Below, piece after piece: positions 22,401 through 34,285 of a stretch of 64,000 nt of DNA. Below the pieces are notes generated by a model. The model was not told the origin of the DNA, did no database searches, and saw only the letters and a list, made by a program, of their open reading frames with translations. Where the stretch lies: positions 18,964,565 through 19,028,564 of the forward strand of contig NC_031966.2 of assembly GCF_001858045.2 (NCBI RefSeq). Reading direction: 5' to 3'. Numbering within the stretch: position 1 is the stretch's first letter; every line of letters starts with the position of its first letter. This stretch comes from Oreochromis niloticus (Eukaryota; Chordata; Actinopteri; Cichliformes; Cichlidae). A program made the translations under genes and the position numbers.

Positions 22401-25400
22401 TACTTGGATCTGAGTACTTGCCGATACCGAGTACAAAATCCGATACTTCTACCACACACAAGTTAAACTTAACCAGTAGTAAAGAAACGACCCCAGACAA
22501 CTCTTTAACACAAACGAAACGTTTACTGAACGTAAGGGCAGAGACAAATACTGTACAACACATCCCTTTTTTAAACTCAAATGATATTCCAATTCCTTAA
22601 CCAAATGAAATACACTGTATAAATGAAATAATTCCCTTTCAAATTATATTAAACAACCCAACTTATGTTATCACCTTTTGGTAAGTTACTCACTAATATA
22701 CACTCCAAAACACGTTATATAAATCCACTAAACATACAATATTCACACATGGGCCCCACACACACTCACATTCACACTTGTTGCAGGCCTGTTTGCTGCT
22801 CACGCTGGACGATGGAGAAAAATCCTCTTCTCCCCAGTAAGAGCACAAAAGTCTGACTTACAGTTCCGTTGCTCGGTAGGTCGCCGTTCACCAGTCCCAC
22901 ACTAAATCCACTCCCTGCGGACCCGATGCTGTCTCTGCTACAGCACGTTAGCCCGTCACTGTCCAGCTCTCCGACAGTCCATAGCGGCTGCCTCCGTGGT
23001 GCAGCCAAGCAGTCCGGGCTAGCCTTTAGCCTCGGCGATCGTAGCTGGAAACACAGTTTTCCACGGTGGTGCGACCGTTGAAACAAAAAGTCACTTCACC
23101 CACACTCTGTTGCGAAGCTCCCACACGGTTAGCTTTCTAGTTACACACTCTTTTGTGCTAGTTAACCTCAGTAAAACTAGCCGAGTCTCTCACTTTGGTT
23201 CAGCTAACCTCGTGCATCTCTCCATGCCGTTCTCTTCTCCTCCTCCATTGCAACAGATACACAGGTCCCGTTTTATGCTACCTTCACGGGCCTCCAGAAA
23301 ATTAGAACTCTGAACAATATTTTAACTCCCTTCAGAGTTACATACCATAAAATAATACTTTATGATTAACATAACAGTTTGATTGCTCTAATTACCTGTA
23401 TTTACCTTGTGACATATTACAGGGCAAATTAAATTCAGGGTACAGTTACATCACATAAATGTGAAAACATTATGTTACCGTGGCGTTCAAGTCCATGGGA
23501 ATTATGAGTATCTACTCCCAAATTCAGGCTACATTAGTATCGGTTCATGGTATCGGTTAACTTTTACGAGTACGAGTACGCACACATTTTACAGTATCGG
23601 CCCCGATACCCGATACCAGTATCGGTATCGGTGCATCCCTAGTTAGTCCATTAATACATTTTAGAACAAGGATTTTCTGCTTTGGGTAAAAAGAAAGTCA
23701 CATCCACACAAGCACTGTATTGAAAAAAACAAAACAAAACCAGTGTCCGGTACTGTCAAGCAGCAGATGGCGATATAACCCTTAACCGTGTAGAAATGTT
23801 GGCCAATCAGATGCCTTGGGGCAGCAATAACAATAACACAGGGTAGACTATGATACCAAAAAAGGAGATAAAGGCACACACCTTTGACAGTGCAAGAGAA
23901 AATCTTTGGCTTCCTTGTTTACACAGAAATCGAGATTTGTTTGAGATTTGTTAATTTTTCAGTGACCTAAAATGGCTCTATGTGTGGGGAAAAGCCCAAA
24001 GCGCGTAGAAAAAGCTACGTTTTTATAAAATACCTGTGTCGGTGTGGTCAGGGTGGAATTATAAAAAGGTAAAACTTACATGTAAAGGTTTGTTCCTTTG
24101 TAGATCCCCTGTGAGCTGTAAATTTTAATAGCAGCAGTCTAACTATGAAAACACCAACACAATGTTGAAATTGTGCTTATTTTTCTTTACATCTTAAAGC
24201 TGTTCGTTATCTCTTTTGTAAGTGAATGGCTCAATAAATATGACTATACTTTGTGCTTTAGGAGAGGAGGTCCCGCCCATTTGTGGTCAAACAGTGTGAA
24301 TGTGGACCATTAACTAAAATGAGTTTGACACCCCTGCTGTAATCAGTGCCTGATGGCAATGCTACTGCTTGTAGATTGGATGTTTTGCTGCAAGGTTAGT
24401 CCAGAGCTGGAAGGAGTTGCAGCCCACACAAGAGCTCCATGCTTGAATTCATTCGTCTGATCTCAAATGACTAAGAAAGGGAGCAAACATGCAGACAGAA
24501 GTGAAACGTAAATGTCACTTTACATGTTTTTGTCCTCAATAAGGGGATAAAGCACCATATGTTCTCTTCTTTATAGATAACGTTTTAGGAGAAATTATTT
24601 CCGTTCATTTCTTAATCATTTTTATTTTGTTATATCCTCAGCCCGGAATGCATGTCAATGGAGCGCCCCAGATGATGCAGCCCCCTAACATGGGAGTTGT
24701 CCCTGGACCCATGCCTGTACCAGGACCTGGGCCTGGACCGGGACCAGTTGGACCTCCAGGTAATCATCAGACCACATGCATGCTTGAAATGGCAAAAGTT
24801 GTGAAACTGGTTGTGATAGTGTGACTCTGGCCACTTGTAGTATAAAGTTACACAAACAAACCATAAATACAGGGCGGGTATATATCTCCAAGACATTAAC
24901 TTTATAAAGTCATTAAACATTCAATAATCTAGAATTGTTACAAATCTTCCAAGCATGTAAATGAATAAGCTGCATGAAGGCATGTCTGAAATTTGAAAAC
25001 CTGTCATAGTTTATTAGCTGTTTTCTTTGGTGTATAAAACAATCACCAATAATGCTAATGTTTGTCGGTAGACGGCAGTAATTGAAAAGCAGTTTTTCAG
25101 GGCAGTGTTTCCTATTAGACAAAAGTGGATTCAAAAAGTATTTACCCCCTTTCTGTTTTTGCAAACTTTGTTATGATCTCATTTTAATTTAAAGTGGATA
25201 CAATTAGCATTATTTCTAGATTGGTCTTTGTAAAACGGTAAAAAGCTGAGATCTGTCATTTATATTAGTTATCTCATGATTACTGTGGCAGTGATACTGT
25301 AGCCGGTAATTACTATTACCACACATCCACATGTGAATATGTAGAATCTGAAGACTCTGATAACCAAAGCTTACTGGTGTCCAGTTGTTATTAGAGGATT

Positions 25401-28400
25401 TTTGTTCAGTCACCACTCCATGTGGTGAGTAGATTGGCTCAGAATTCAGAGGAGCACTCTGTCCCTCATGATGATTTAGCCTTATATTTGCTTTTTAAAA
25501 TTCATCTCCATTCATAATCTGACACAGTCAGCAAATGTAATGGGAAGTCGTGGCCTGGATATCGGTTATCTGTTATCTCGACATCAGCTGGCTAATCCGG
25601 AAGCCTGAAACATTGACCCCAGACATTAGCTGATGGGTTCCCAGATTCTGTGCATCTTATTTGCTTTAATTATTCTTGAGGTGTGTCTAAGGCTTTTTCT
25701 GCATTTACGCTGGTGTTTTTTAAAAGTGGTTCATTTTCATGTGTTTTGGCCTTCGTCCACATGCAAACACAGTTTTTGGTCTAAAGGTGACCTTTGGGAA
25801 ACACCTTCCTTTTTTTCATTGATGCGCAGAGTTTTTGGCACGTGATGTCAGAGACTGTGGTCTTACCTTTTTATTTACATGAATAAAAAAAGGACATTTA
25901 CATTTATTTACACATGAAGTGTTTTTTCCAATAGGTTCTCACTGGCCAAAGTTTGGGGCCCACAAACTCTGGGGCAGGGACAGCTGGTGGGGCTTAGAGC
26001 CAGCACAGGTAGAGCATGCACGACCAAGGGCAAAATATAAACTGAAGTTAACTTTAGGTTGAGTTTGTTGATTGTGAAAGGCTGGCCTTTTCTTTCTTTT
26101 TTTTTTTCTTTCAATTCACCAAATTCAAAAATATCTAAAAAAAAAAAATCTCAAATTTGTGGGATCTGCACAGTGAGGACTTTTTTCCCCACCTTCTGAA
26201 GTGGGGCAGCCAAAACTGTGTTTTGACAGCACTTCAATTTTTTTTTCTTTTTTCACTTTCTTGTAGACAAACAGATTTCTGTGCATGAAGGTTTACAAAC
26301 CCAAACACATTTACATGTGGCCTGCGTCTAGAACTTGATTTGAAGTCCATCTGTAGCATCGATTAGAAAGGCACACCTGTTTTTACTGGATCCTGAAATC
26401 CAAACTGTTTGCTAAGATGAGGGGGGAAAAAAAGATAAGCCATGAGGTCCATTTAACTCTCTATAGAACATTGTGATAAAATTGTTGCAAGGCATTGATT
26501 GAAAACGGGGGTTTCTTCTGTGTAACACAACAAGAAGAGCCTCATTATTTGAGGTGACCAAGAACCCAACAATCAGAGTTTGCGTTTCCACCCAAAGAGT
26601 TCAGGTTTTGTCTCATCAGACCAGAAAATCTTTTCTTTCATGCTGATGGAGTCCTTTTAAATGCAGTTCCATGCAACTCTAGTGGAAGATTAAATCTACA
26701 TGAGAATTCCTTGCAAAAAAGGAAGGGGATCTGAATACTTACTGAATCCACTTACGTCCAAACTTTGCACATGCCATGGCTCATTTGGATCAGTAGGTGT
26801 CACCACAGTCATATAAATAGTGTAAGTTTATCCACAACGATATACGCCATGTGTCCTCGTTATCGTCTTCTCTTTTTGTGTCTTATCTTAAATCTCGGAT
26901 TTATGCCATCTTGATGATTTTATAAAACTTCCCTCTTCTTCACCCTTCTGTACCTTTATTTGTGCATGAGATGATTTCACGAGCGTGCTAAAATGGTGCT
27001 TTGCCCTCTTGAGTCTTGTCTCCTCTTCTTCTCACTTTAATGCTGGCTCAGGAAACCTTCAGAATTCTCCCACAGGATCGTCTGGTCAAGCTGCTATCGA
27101 GCGGCCTCAAGGTATCACTGTACCTCCTTGGTTCTCCAGTCAGGTCGCAGGCCTGCTAAGCAGTGACACTTTTCAAATATACAGCATTTATTTTATTTTC
27201 CACTATAAATAAATATGACTCATCACACATACAGCCTTTAGAGAAGTTCATAAATCTGTGTATATACAATCTCAGAGCACTACCACAGCTACACAGGAAT
27301 ATACCAGGTCATGAGTATGGAGAAAGTGCGTATGAGAAAAGACCCACAGTGGGGGTTTTATGTTTGTTTTTTTTCTTTTGCATCATTACCTCATCAGTAG
27401 AGGAAGTGGTGACAGCTGCAGAGTACTGTATGCCATCATTTGGTTTTAAATTCTGATCACCTCCTTCCTCTTTTAGCTGTAAAGAAGTGCATGCAGCACC
27501 TCTAAGAAAAAAAATAAATTATAGTAAAAGCATTAATCAAAAAGAAATATGACGAAATACCTCTGACGCTTGGTTGTAGGTATTCTGAGCATGTTAGTGA
27601 ATGTAAAATCAATGTTTTGGGTTTTTTTTTTTTTTTTTTTTTTTTTTGTAAAGATATGCACAGTTGGGCTGATTAGTTCCAGATAACAGCAGCTGGGACC
27701 AGTTTGTGCAGATGGTGCAGGTGTTCAGCCTTCAGCTTACTTGTCAGCCTGCATGGTGGAGCTTGATGGATATCATGACAAGGAGTACTGATGCGATTTC
27801 ATGGAGCCTTTACGTGATATAAAAGGAAGTTTAGACCGCCTCACAGTGACCTGCAGGTGCATCTGACGTCCCAGTTGGTATTGTTCCTACAACCATGTAA
27901 TTAATGTTGTTCCAGGATCGTCATCACAGCCGCTTCAGAGAGTAAAGTGCAATATTGTACGTGTAAAGAGGTGACTGAGGCAGATCAGTGGATCCATCTC
28001 ACTCGGGATACCTGGGTTTATGTGCTGTTTGAATTTTTTATAAGTTATTATATTTATTTATTTAATCTCTCTCTCTGTTGTAGTTTGCTTACTTCTAGGC
28101 ACCAGAATAGTGCTGAAAGTTTCAGTAAACGTTGTTTGGGTTACATTTTCACTAACTAAAAATATCTGCAGAAACCCCTGAGGACAAACGTGTCAACAAA
28201 TCCTAGTTGACAGCTTTGTGACACACCCCGCTTACATTATGTGAATCGTTTTTACAATGGTTCGAGAAGTTCTGTTTTTATTCTTTTTGTGTGCTTCCTG
28301 GAAACCTAACTAATGACGTCACAGCAGTGTAACCGGGAATTTGTAATGATAGTCCTCGAGCAACATTAATCATGATGTTGTAGGAACAACAGTAACACGA

Positions 28401-31400
28401 GAATATCAGATAGCGGTACGAGTTCAGGTGTAATTGCAAGGTGGGTCATCTGAGTTTGGATCTAAACACTGGTCAGACAGGGTACACGGCCAGGTAATGG
28501 CTACACACTAAGACCTTGAATCCTAAATGGGTGTTATCTGATTTCCACAGAACTGCAGCTTCTTCTGTACTTCTTGTCCTCGACATGTTTTTAGCTAGTT
28601 TTATCTGCCTCCTTCGTTTTTCTGCTTCTCTCTTCGAAATTTAACAGAATACAAATGAAGTTAAAACCTTTCAGTCACTACTTTATTTGGGGGATTACAG
28701 AGTGATCAGCAGATTCTGCTGTTTGAGATTTGGCAAAGTTGGAAGGAGACTTGAGCTCCCATTGATCCAGACTGATGGATGCCGACCAGAGGAGATCTCC
28801 TCCTGCTCGACACTTGCGCAATTTTAGTTTTTGAGGGGGTGGCGGGACATTTTTGTTTTCTTCCCGAAAGGCCTGCTCATTCTAATTTTCTCTGTTTATG
28901 TTGCGTTTTTAGCCGTGGCGCTGTTGCCATGGCAGTGTGGGTAAATTGGGTCAGCGAGCCAGTGGCGTGGTTTCTTATCTATACACCTGTGTGCTTGCAG
29001 ATATCTGACAAAAAGAATTTGATTTTAATTATCAAAGGAGATCTGTTTCTAAAATTGTAATAAACGATAATCGCAGATTGCTGAGTTTTAAAGAGCCACG
29101 AATCTTTTCACATTCTGTAGAGTTGAGCCTGAACGGTAACGAGTTCAGATGTGAGATGTTTATTATTGATAAGGCTGGTTTATGGCTATTGCTAAAGATA
29201 AAGATGAAAGCGGTGAAATTTCTCATATAGTGAAAGCTCTCTTTGTTAGCAGCATTCATTATTTGAAAAGGCACATGTCATTTGCACTAATGGAAAGAGA
29301 CTACTTGGCCTTCTTTTTAGTCCAGGAAAGCTTAGTCACTTGGTAATGACATGAAATTGCTGGCTTTGCTTTCAAGCAGGACAGTACTGTTAAGAAGCGT
29401 ATTATGATGAAGCTGCTTTGGTACTCTCTTGATTGGCTCTTGTTTGTTTGTCAGCATCACTTATCACTTATGAAGTGAGGCTGAAGCCAGTTCATTTAAA
29501 AAAAAAAACAAACAACAACAAAAAAACCCGCAGCTATCAGAGCCCTTTTTGGAGAGAGTGTAAACAGGTTATTGTGTTATAGACACAATTTTCAGATTGC
29601 TAAACACTTGACACAGATCATAGAACTGCTGTTGGTAAAATAGGACGCCAATATCCAGGCTATGCCTGTTAAAAATGTGGATGTGCTGTATGGGCTGACT
29701 GTAGTTTACAGCTTTTACTACACTGGAGAGTGACTGAAGTCATATGTCAACATTTGTATTCCAATGATACAAAGAATTTCTGACATCTCTTTAAAGGTCT
29801 GTTTGAAAATGTAATTAATTTTCAGCCCCCGAGACACGTTTCCATGCAGCCCTCCAAGATCCTCACTGCGTGTCTTTTGAACCAGATGATGTAAACAGTT
29901 GGTGATTATTGGTTGGCTGACAAGTGGACTTAATAGAGAAGGGAACAATAATGGAGTTGATCTAGAATGGGAAAACCACAAAAATAAAAAACACTCTTCA
30001 TTGGTTTTAACTACTCGTTTTACTTCAGCTCTTTGAATGTTGGTCAGTCAGCTGTGGAGTAGAGCGACGTTAAAACATACAAAGTGCCCACAGACCAGTT
30101 GTAGCACATACTTTGTACACTGCTTCCATCTGACAACAGAGCTCAGTGCAGCCGAAGAGGCAGTGCCTGGAGTGGAAAAGACTGTGTACAGGCCACCTCT
30201 GCAAGGCCATAAATTCTGCTTGAGACGATTCGAGCCCCAGCTGGGGGCTTTCTGTGTAGAGTTGCATGTCCTCCCTGTGCCTCTGGGTGCTCCAGGCACG
30301 GTCCGAAAGCATGCATGTTAGGTTAATTGGTGATTCTAAATCGGCCGTAGACGTGTAGAGATAAAGAGCTTTGCATGTATAGAATAAAGTGTTTTATTAA
30401 CGTATACTTATGCATGATTCATAGTCTGCTGCACTTTGAATGGTCAGACTCGAAAATTTATAAATACAATTACATTGGATTACATTACAAGCGTACCCCT
30501 GTGTGCGCACCTCCCCCTTCACACATCAAGCACAGTTTAGTCGAAATATGAGAATTGCTCATTCAAACAACCGCAGACGTGGTGTTGCTCTTACTCGGGT
30601 GCCCAGCAATAATCTTGACATGTTTGAAGGTGAATCAATGACCAGTTGCTGTTGTTCTATGTAATATAAACACATTACATACATGTATACAGAGCTTCAT
30701 AGTTAAAAATACTGTATGTGAGGAACTAGTTGGCACTGCTTGACATCTGGAATACCATCTGCTTAGCTGTCATGACACTCTTCTACAAGTGCTGCTGAGA
30801 GGACTGTAAACAATGGAGTTGGTGCTGCTCTGCTGCACAAACACAGTAGCATTACACTGACAAGCAGCCCAGGTGATCTTTATCTTATCAGTTTCTTCTA
30901 AATTATCTTTTCCTTAGAGTAAAACAGAAGACATTAACTTTCCCCGATCAACAGAAAAAGATCTATTCATTTGTAATGAATATATTTCTGCTTAAGTGCG
31001 GTAAATTAGCCTAATTTGCACTGAGCTAACTGATGGCATCATTATAGGTTGTTGCCTTAATGCTGTAATGCAGTATAAATGGACTATGAGACCATTGTTC
31101 TTGATCTTTTCTCTGCATGCCTCCTGTTTGCCATGCTTTCATGGCCAAATAATGTCAGACTTAGAAGACACAAGTAGGCGAATACTCTCAAATCAGCTTT
31201 GTGTATACGTGTGGGAGCATTTTTTTTTTTTCTTCTTGTTTTGTTTTTATATATTAGCTTTCAAATCTTTAGATCTGCATATTAATGCTGATGAGACCAC
31301 AATGCTCTACCCTTCCTCCTCTTTTTGTGTGTGTGTGTGTGTGTCCCTGATGTGTCTCTGTGTTGTGACCTTGTTCTGTGGCAGTTTGCTGTGGCCTTTG

Positions 31401-33824
31401 TGCAGTTTGAGCTAACTGTGTAGGTTTTCTCTCCTGAGCAAACACTTAGCTTTGTAGGAGTGTGCGTGGTTCTTCCTAACTTGAATTTCAGCCCTTTGAG
31501 CTTTGAAAGTCATTCTTTATGATGACACATCTCCATTTCTTTTCACTAATTAACTGGCAGATGTTTCGTGTGTCATCTGTTATGTGTATGTGTTGTGGTT
31601 AAATTTATGAATTTTTCCTCTAAGGACCAGGCGGTATCCCCCCAAGAGGCCTACTGGGAGATGGTCCCAATGACCCCAGAGGAGGAACTCTGCTGTCTGT
31701 CACTGGAGAGGTCATAGACCCCAAGTAAGACATCCCATTTTACCTTAACAATACATTTGGGTGTGCCTTTTAGGAGTGTCAGTTCCAGTCATTGATGTTG
31801 CAAGACTAAAGTCTTTATTTTGTCCTGGATGATTTGTGGGAAATGTAATAGTAGAGAAAGGTAAACAACAACTGGAACGCAAGTCTGGTCTCTGGCTGCA
31901 CAAAACAGCAGGACACGGCAGAGGAGCTGGTACCTTGCTGAGAAGATGGATGTGTCAGCTTGTCAACAGCGATGCTCACTGTATCTGCTGCCTTCTGCTT
32001 TAATAATTCCCCAGGTGGAAAAATATAAATTATCAGATGTATATTTTGTTGGTTTCTTTTTCATAATTCACTAACAAATGCATCTAATTTCCTGTGACTG
32101 GTTTTCTTAAAAAAAATCCACCCTTCATAAGTGATGATAAAGCCCTACTCTACTCTACTACTGACCACAAATACTACTATATAGTTAAATCTGTGCTTAA
32201 TATAGTTTGAGTTTTAATGCTAGACTATATCAAAGACCACTTTAAGGTCTAAAATCTATGACTTGTGCTGCGTTAGTTTTAAAAATATTTAACTTTTCTT
32301 ATTTTGTGTGTGTTTAGCCGGGGTTACATGGGACCTCCACCCCCCCACCAAGTTCCACCTGTACACATGCCACAGATGGGAGGTGCACCCCCTCCAGATA
32401 TGAGGCCTCCAATGGACATGAGAGGCCCACCCATGGGTGAACCGCGGAACATGATGGTTGACCCCAGAGCACCCCCCATGATGGAGCCACGGGGACCCCC
32501 TATGGAAGCCAGAGGTACCTGCCCCGATGAGGCCTCATAGTTTGAGAAAGTCTCGTACTTTGAGGTTAAACTCATCTGATTATGAGCACTTATGACAGTA
32601 TTATGTGTCCTTATACAGGCCGTGATCCAAGGGCGATGGATGCTCGTGTTCCAGTTACGGCTCAGAGGGTTCCCATAGCACCAGGAATGCAAGGCCCTGT
32701 CCCTCATACAATGGGTCCAAATGCTCCTCCACCTGCAAGACCGGTACGTTTGCATCTCTGCATGTCTGTGTCGGCTGTGTGTTTTGGTTGAACTGGGATT
32801 GGCCAGAATAGGCATGGTTAGAAGTCAGAGGGTTAGCTCAGTTTAAGCGTTTTTGGAGACAAAGTTAAAGAGACAGGGCTGAGATGTCAAATGGAGGGAT
32901 AGTGGACATAGCGGACAAAGGATTGCTTTCCTTAAAGGGAACTGCCGAAAGAAGACCACTCGCATATATATAAAGAGTCTTGATATTGTTATGACATCAG
33001 TTATACAGTTGTAAGATTTGCGTTACTTTAATTTTTTCCATATGTTTTCATCTATACTTCAGGGCTATCAGGGAATCGGAATCCTCTAAATTATTTCAAA
33101 GGCAGCTTTTACCAAAGCACGAAAATGTGCAAGATACAAGAGAAATCTGTGCTGTCTGGATAATCATGCATGGGTGAAGAACTGTAATCTTACAGTAACA
33201 CTGTGCTTGATCTGCAGGGTGCTGGTATTTCTGGGGTTCCTCCATCAGGAGGAGGCTTCAGTCCAGGTCAGAATCAGGTTTCCACACAGGATCAAGAGAA
33301 GGTGAGTGTCACTCTTTGTCACTGCTGCATTTTTATCAGTCTGGATGATGAGTCAGTTAAAAATATCTTGGTATAATTATTTCTGAAGTAATTTATACCA
33401 ACTACTGAGTTATATTAACATGCACGTAACACGTAAAATAAATGACCCATTTTCATTATCAGCTCACTGAAAGCCTCCTTTCTGCATTCCTGATCACTGA
33501 TTGCGGATGTTTGTCTTACCTGAGAACAGTAACTATTGTTATTCTGGAACAATAGCTGGCAAAGTATAAACGCTTTTGGCAAAGCTGTATGATTTCTGTG
33601 TTATCGAATGCTATCATTAGACTCTGATTTCTGTTAACTTTGTTGGCCAGAAAAACAAGTTTAACCGCCTTAGCAACACTTTCATTTTCCTCTTTCAGGC
33701 TGCCCTCATCATGCAGGTCTTGCAGTTGACCCCAGAACAGATCGCAATGTTGCCACCGGAGCAGCGGCAGAGCATTCTCATCCTCAAAGAGCAGATTCAG
33801 AAGACGGCGAGTGGGGCACCTTGA
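16216..33824 (+). CDS. cstf2: Cleavage stimulation factor subunit 2 (CstF-64)
   Basis: CstF-64 binds the GU-rich element downstream of poly(A) signals in nuclear pre-mRNA 3'-end processing. Exons: 16216-16312, 16561-16639, 16755-16924, 17013-17149, 17979-18098, 18229-18357, 24642-24759, 27052-27111, 31625-31724, 32318-32514, 32619-32743, 33218-33301, 33699-33824. They total 1542 nt (513 aa) and every phase joins. The N-terminal RRM has RNP2 VFVGNI (31-36) and RNP1 KGYGFCEY (70-77). The hinge motif PEQMFELMKQMK is followed by LLQNPQLAYALLQAQ. A Pro/Gly/Met-rich middle contains PRGLLGDGPNDPRGGT. The C-terminal helical domain (AALIMQVLQLTPEQIAMLPP) ends in SGAP. Residues 9-18 are ten alanines. 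The long MEARA/G repeat block of mammalian CSTF2 is reduced to one MEAR-like unit. Intron 6 (6.3 kb) is filled by hAT insertions. Confidence 0.97.
18455..18735 (+). repeat. tRNA-derived SINE fragment
   Basis: The 5' part resembles a tRNA with a box A-like TAGCCCAAGAGGTAGAGCA at about 18467 and a decayed box B. The GGCAAGATACTGAGCCACAA and GTGAATGTTAGATAGAAAGC segments that follow are typical of a widespread fish SINE. It lies in cstf2 intron 6 in sense orientation. A likely antisense relative is at 38109-38165. Confidence 0.6.
18895..18990 (-). repeat. Fragment of the teleost interspersed repeat
   Basis: It shares the CCCAGCTGAGAGTGGGTGATAG and CACCAAGTCTATCACCGGGC type segments with the copy at 6225-6535. 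It lies inside cstf2 intron 6. Confidence 0.45.
19239..20309 (-). mobile_element. hAT transposon relic, 1,071 bp, 8-bp target duplication
   Basis: Terminal inverted repeats are TAGAGCTGGGCGATA at the left and its exact complement at the right through the last CCAGCTCTA. The 8-bp direct repeat TAACCTAG flanks both ends (19231-19238 and 20310-20317). Eight-bp duplications and this end type are hallmarks of the hAT superfamily. Subterminal DNA is rich in short GATATATATCACGATATA units. A remnant transposase N-terminus lies on the minus strand. The element is within cstf2 intron 6, antisense to the gene. Confidence 0.93.
19675..20065 (-). pseudogene. Truncated hAT (ZBED1-like) transposase N-terminal remnant
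   Basis: On the minus strand an ATG at 20065 opens a frame (MEKMSLPAREK...) that stops after about 45 codons. In an overlapping frame, after a shift, the DNA encodes SIESAFSSVLPYDKKAKRHS, then EITNAIAYRLAKDMLPINTV and FKQLIEVIAKLYN, before a TAG near 19677. The 'LAKDMLPI-TVE--GFKQLI' pattern is characteristic of hAT transposases of the ZBED1 type, just after the BED zinc finger. The finger itself and the whole catalytic part are absent. Internal deletion and a frameshift make it non-functional. Confidence 0.8.
20710..21998. mobile_element. Second non-autonomous hAT element, 1,289 bp
   Basis: The ends read GGTGCTGGGCGATAT and, inverted, CTAGTGCTGGGCGATAT, and differ only at the outermost bases. 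The 8-bp duplication TCTGGGGT flanks it (20702-20709 and 21999-22006). The TGGGCGATA core and the TATATATCACGATATA subterminal units are shared with the element at 19239-20309, so the two are related. No transposase coding was found. It lies in cstf2 intron 6. Confidence 0.88.
22272..22335 (-). repeat. Terminal fragment of the teleost interspersed repeat
   Basis: GGTTTGAACCAAGAATCTTA followed by TTGTGTGGCAACCG and CTGCACCACCATG matches the reverse-oriented end of the family. It stops just before the hAT insertion at 22356. Confidence 0.5.
22356..23641. mobile_element. Third non-autonomous hAT element, 1,286 bp
   Basis: Ends TAGGGATGCAACGATACC and, inverted, TAGGGATGCACCGATACC are flanked by the 8-bp duplication GTTAGTCC (22348-22355 and 23642-23649). 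CCGATACCGATAC-type units repeat just inside both ends. A CpG-rich interior (about 22860-23240) differs in composition from the AT-rich surroundings. No transposase was recognised. It belongs to a different hAT family from the two neighbouring elements. Confidence 0.93.
24245..24345 (-). mobile_element. Charlie-type hAT end fragment
   Basis: Read on the minus strand, the piece starts CAGGGGTGTCAAACTCATTT, a well-known end of Charlie-like hAT elements. No second end or flanking duplication was identified. Confidence 0.5.
25123..26753 (-). mobile_element. Tc1-like element with inverted ends, heavily decayed
   Basis: AGTGGATTCAAAAAGTATTT at the left pairs with CTGAATACTTACTGAATCCA at the right. 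The 1.63-kb span is a normal Tc1 size. Near 26550-26640, phrases such as ACCAAGAACCC and TCATCAGACCAGAAAATCTT are typical of the antisense of Tc1 transposase genes. No open frame survives, and the middle (about 25220-26280) is unrecognisable. It lies in cstf2 intron 7. Confidence 0.6.
27881..28389. mobile_element. MITE-like element with roughly 50-bp terminal inverted repeats
   Basis: TTGTTCCTACAAC at 27881-27893 is the exact complement of 28377-28389. The pairing continues inward, with mismatches and small indels, through ATTAATGTTG (about 27900-27909 against 28361-28370) and an AGGA...TCAT segment. The 509-bp interior has no coding frame. I could not identify a confident target duplication, so the superfamily is unknown. 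Confidence 0.7.
30190..30360 (+). repeat. Teleost interspersed repeat, forward copy
   Basis: The segment contains CGATTCGAGCCCCAGCTGGG, TTTCTGTGTAGAGTTGCATG, and ATGCATGTTAGGTTAATTGG followed by TGATTCTAAATCG, which together are diagnostic of the family. It lies in cstf2 intron 8. Confidence 0.7.
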
Positions 33825-33877
33825 TGGTCTGACTGATTAAGTACTGAAGAGTCAGAGCTTCTTTCTTTCCAGTTGCA

Positions 33878-33883
33878 AATAAA
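33878..33883 (+). terminator. cstf2 proximal poly(A) signal AATAAA
   Basis: Canonical hexamer 54 nt after the stop codon, with GT-rich DNA about 25-60 nt downstream (GTGTTAGAGTC, ATGTTGTGACATAG), the kind of element CstF-64 binds. Use of this site would give a very short 3' UTR. Confidence 0.6.
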
Positions 33884-34256
33884 ACTTTAGTGTTAGAGTC
33901 AAAGGTTTTTGAAATGTTGTGACATAGAGTGACATTATTATTCTGACTTCTGTGCCCCCCCCCAATACATCATGTCAGAATTTCCTGTCTGCCCAACTCA
34001 GACCAGGCTGCAAACCGTGTGAACACATCTGAAGATATCCCATCTTAGTCTGGAATATTGTACCTGTTCTTTTTGTTTTAAATCATAATGTTTGTTTTGT
34101 GTGAGTAACATTGATTCACGTGGATGCAAGAAAAAGTCACATTTTTGATGGTGATGATGGCGAATGTTAAACATGTATAAAAGCTAGAGCAAGAATGTCA
34201 CGTTTTTGTTTTTTCCCTCCAAAAGCCAACTGTTGTTATGTTGTAGCTGTTTTGTG

Positions 34257-34262
34257 AATAAA
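34257..34262 (+). terminator. cstf2 distal poly(A) signal AATAAA
   Basis: A second canonical hexamer 433 nt after the stop, followed by T-rich DNA. It is 24 bp from a pair of AATAAA hexamers on the opposite strand that can serve nox1. Confidence 0.6.
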
Positions 34263-34285
34263 ACAACAAGAATACACCAATTGCC

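Larger units (their letters stand above)
27112..31624 (+). other. cstf2 intron 8 (4.5 kb)
   Basis: It contains the inverted-repeat element at 27881-28389, a T-homopolymer near 27620-27648, the interspersed repeat at 30190-30360 and a (TG)n run near 31327-31344. No other coding segment was recognised. Confidence 0.6.

Noticed and set aside
32324..32815. 163-codon minus-strand frame
   Set aside because: It is antisense to cstf2 exons 10-11. The proline/glycine-rich coding strand leaves the complement open.
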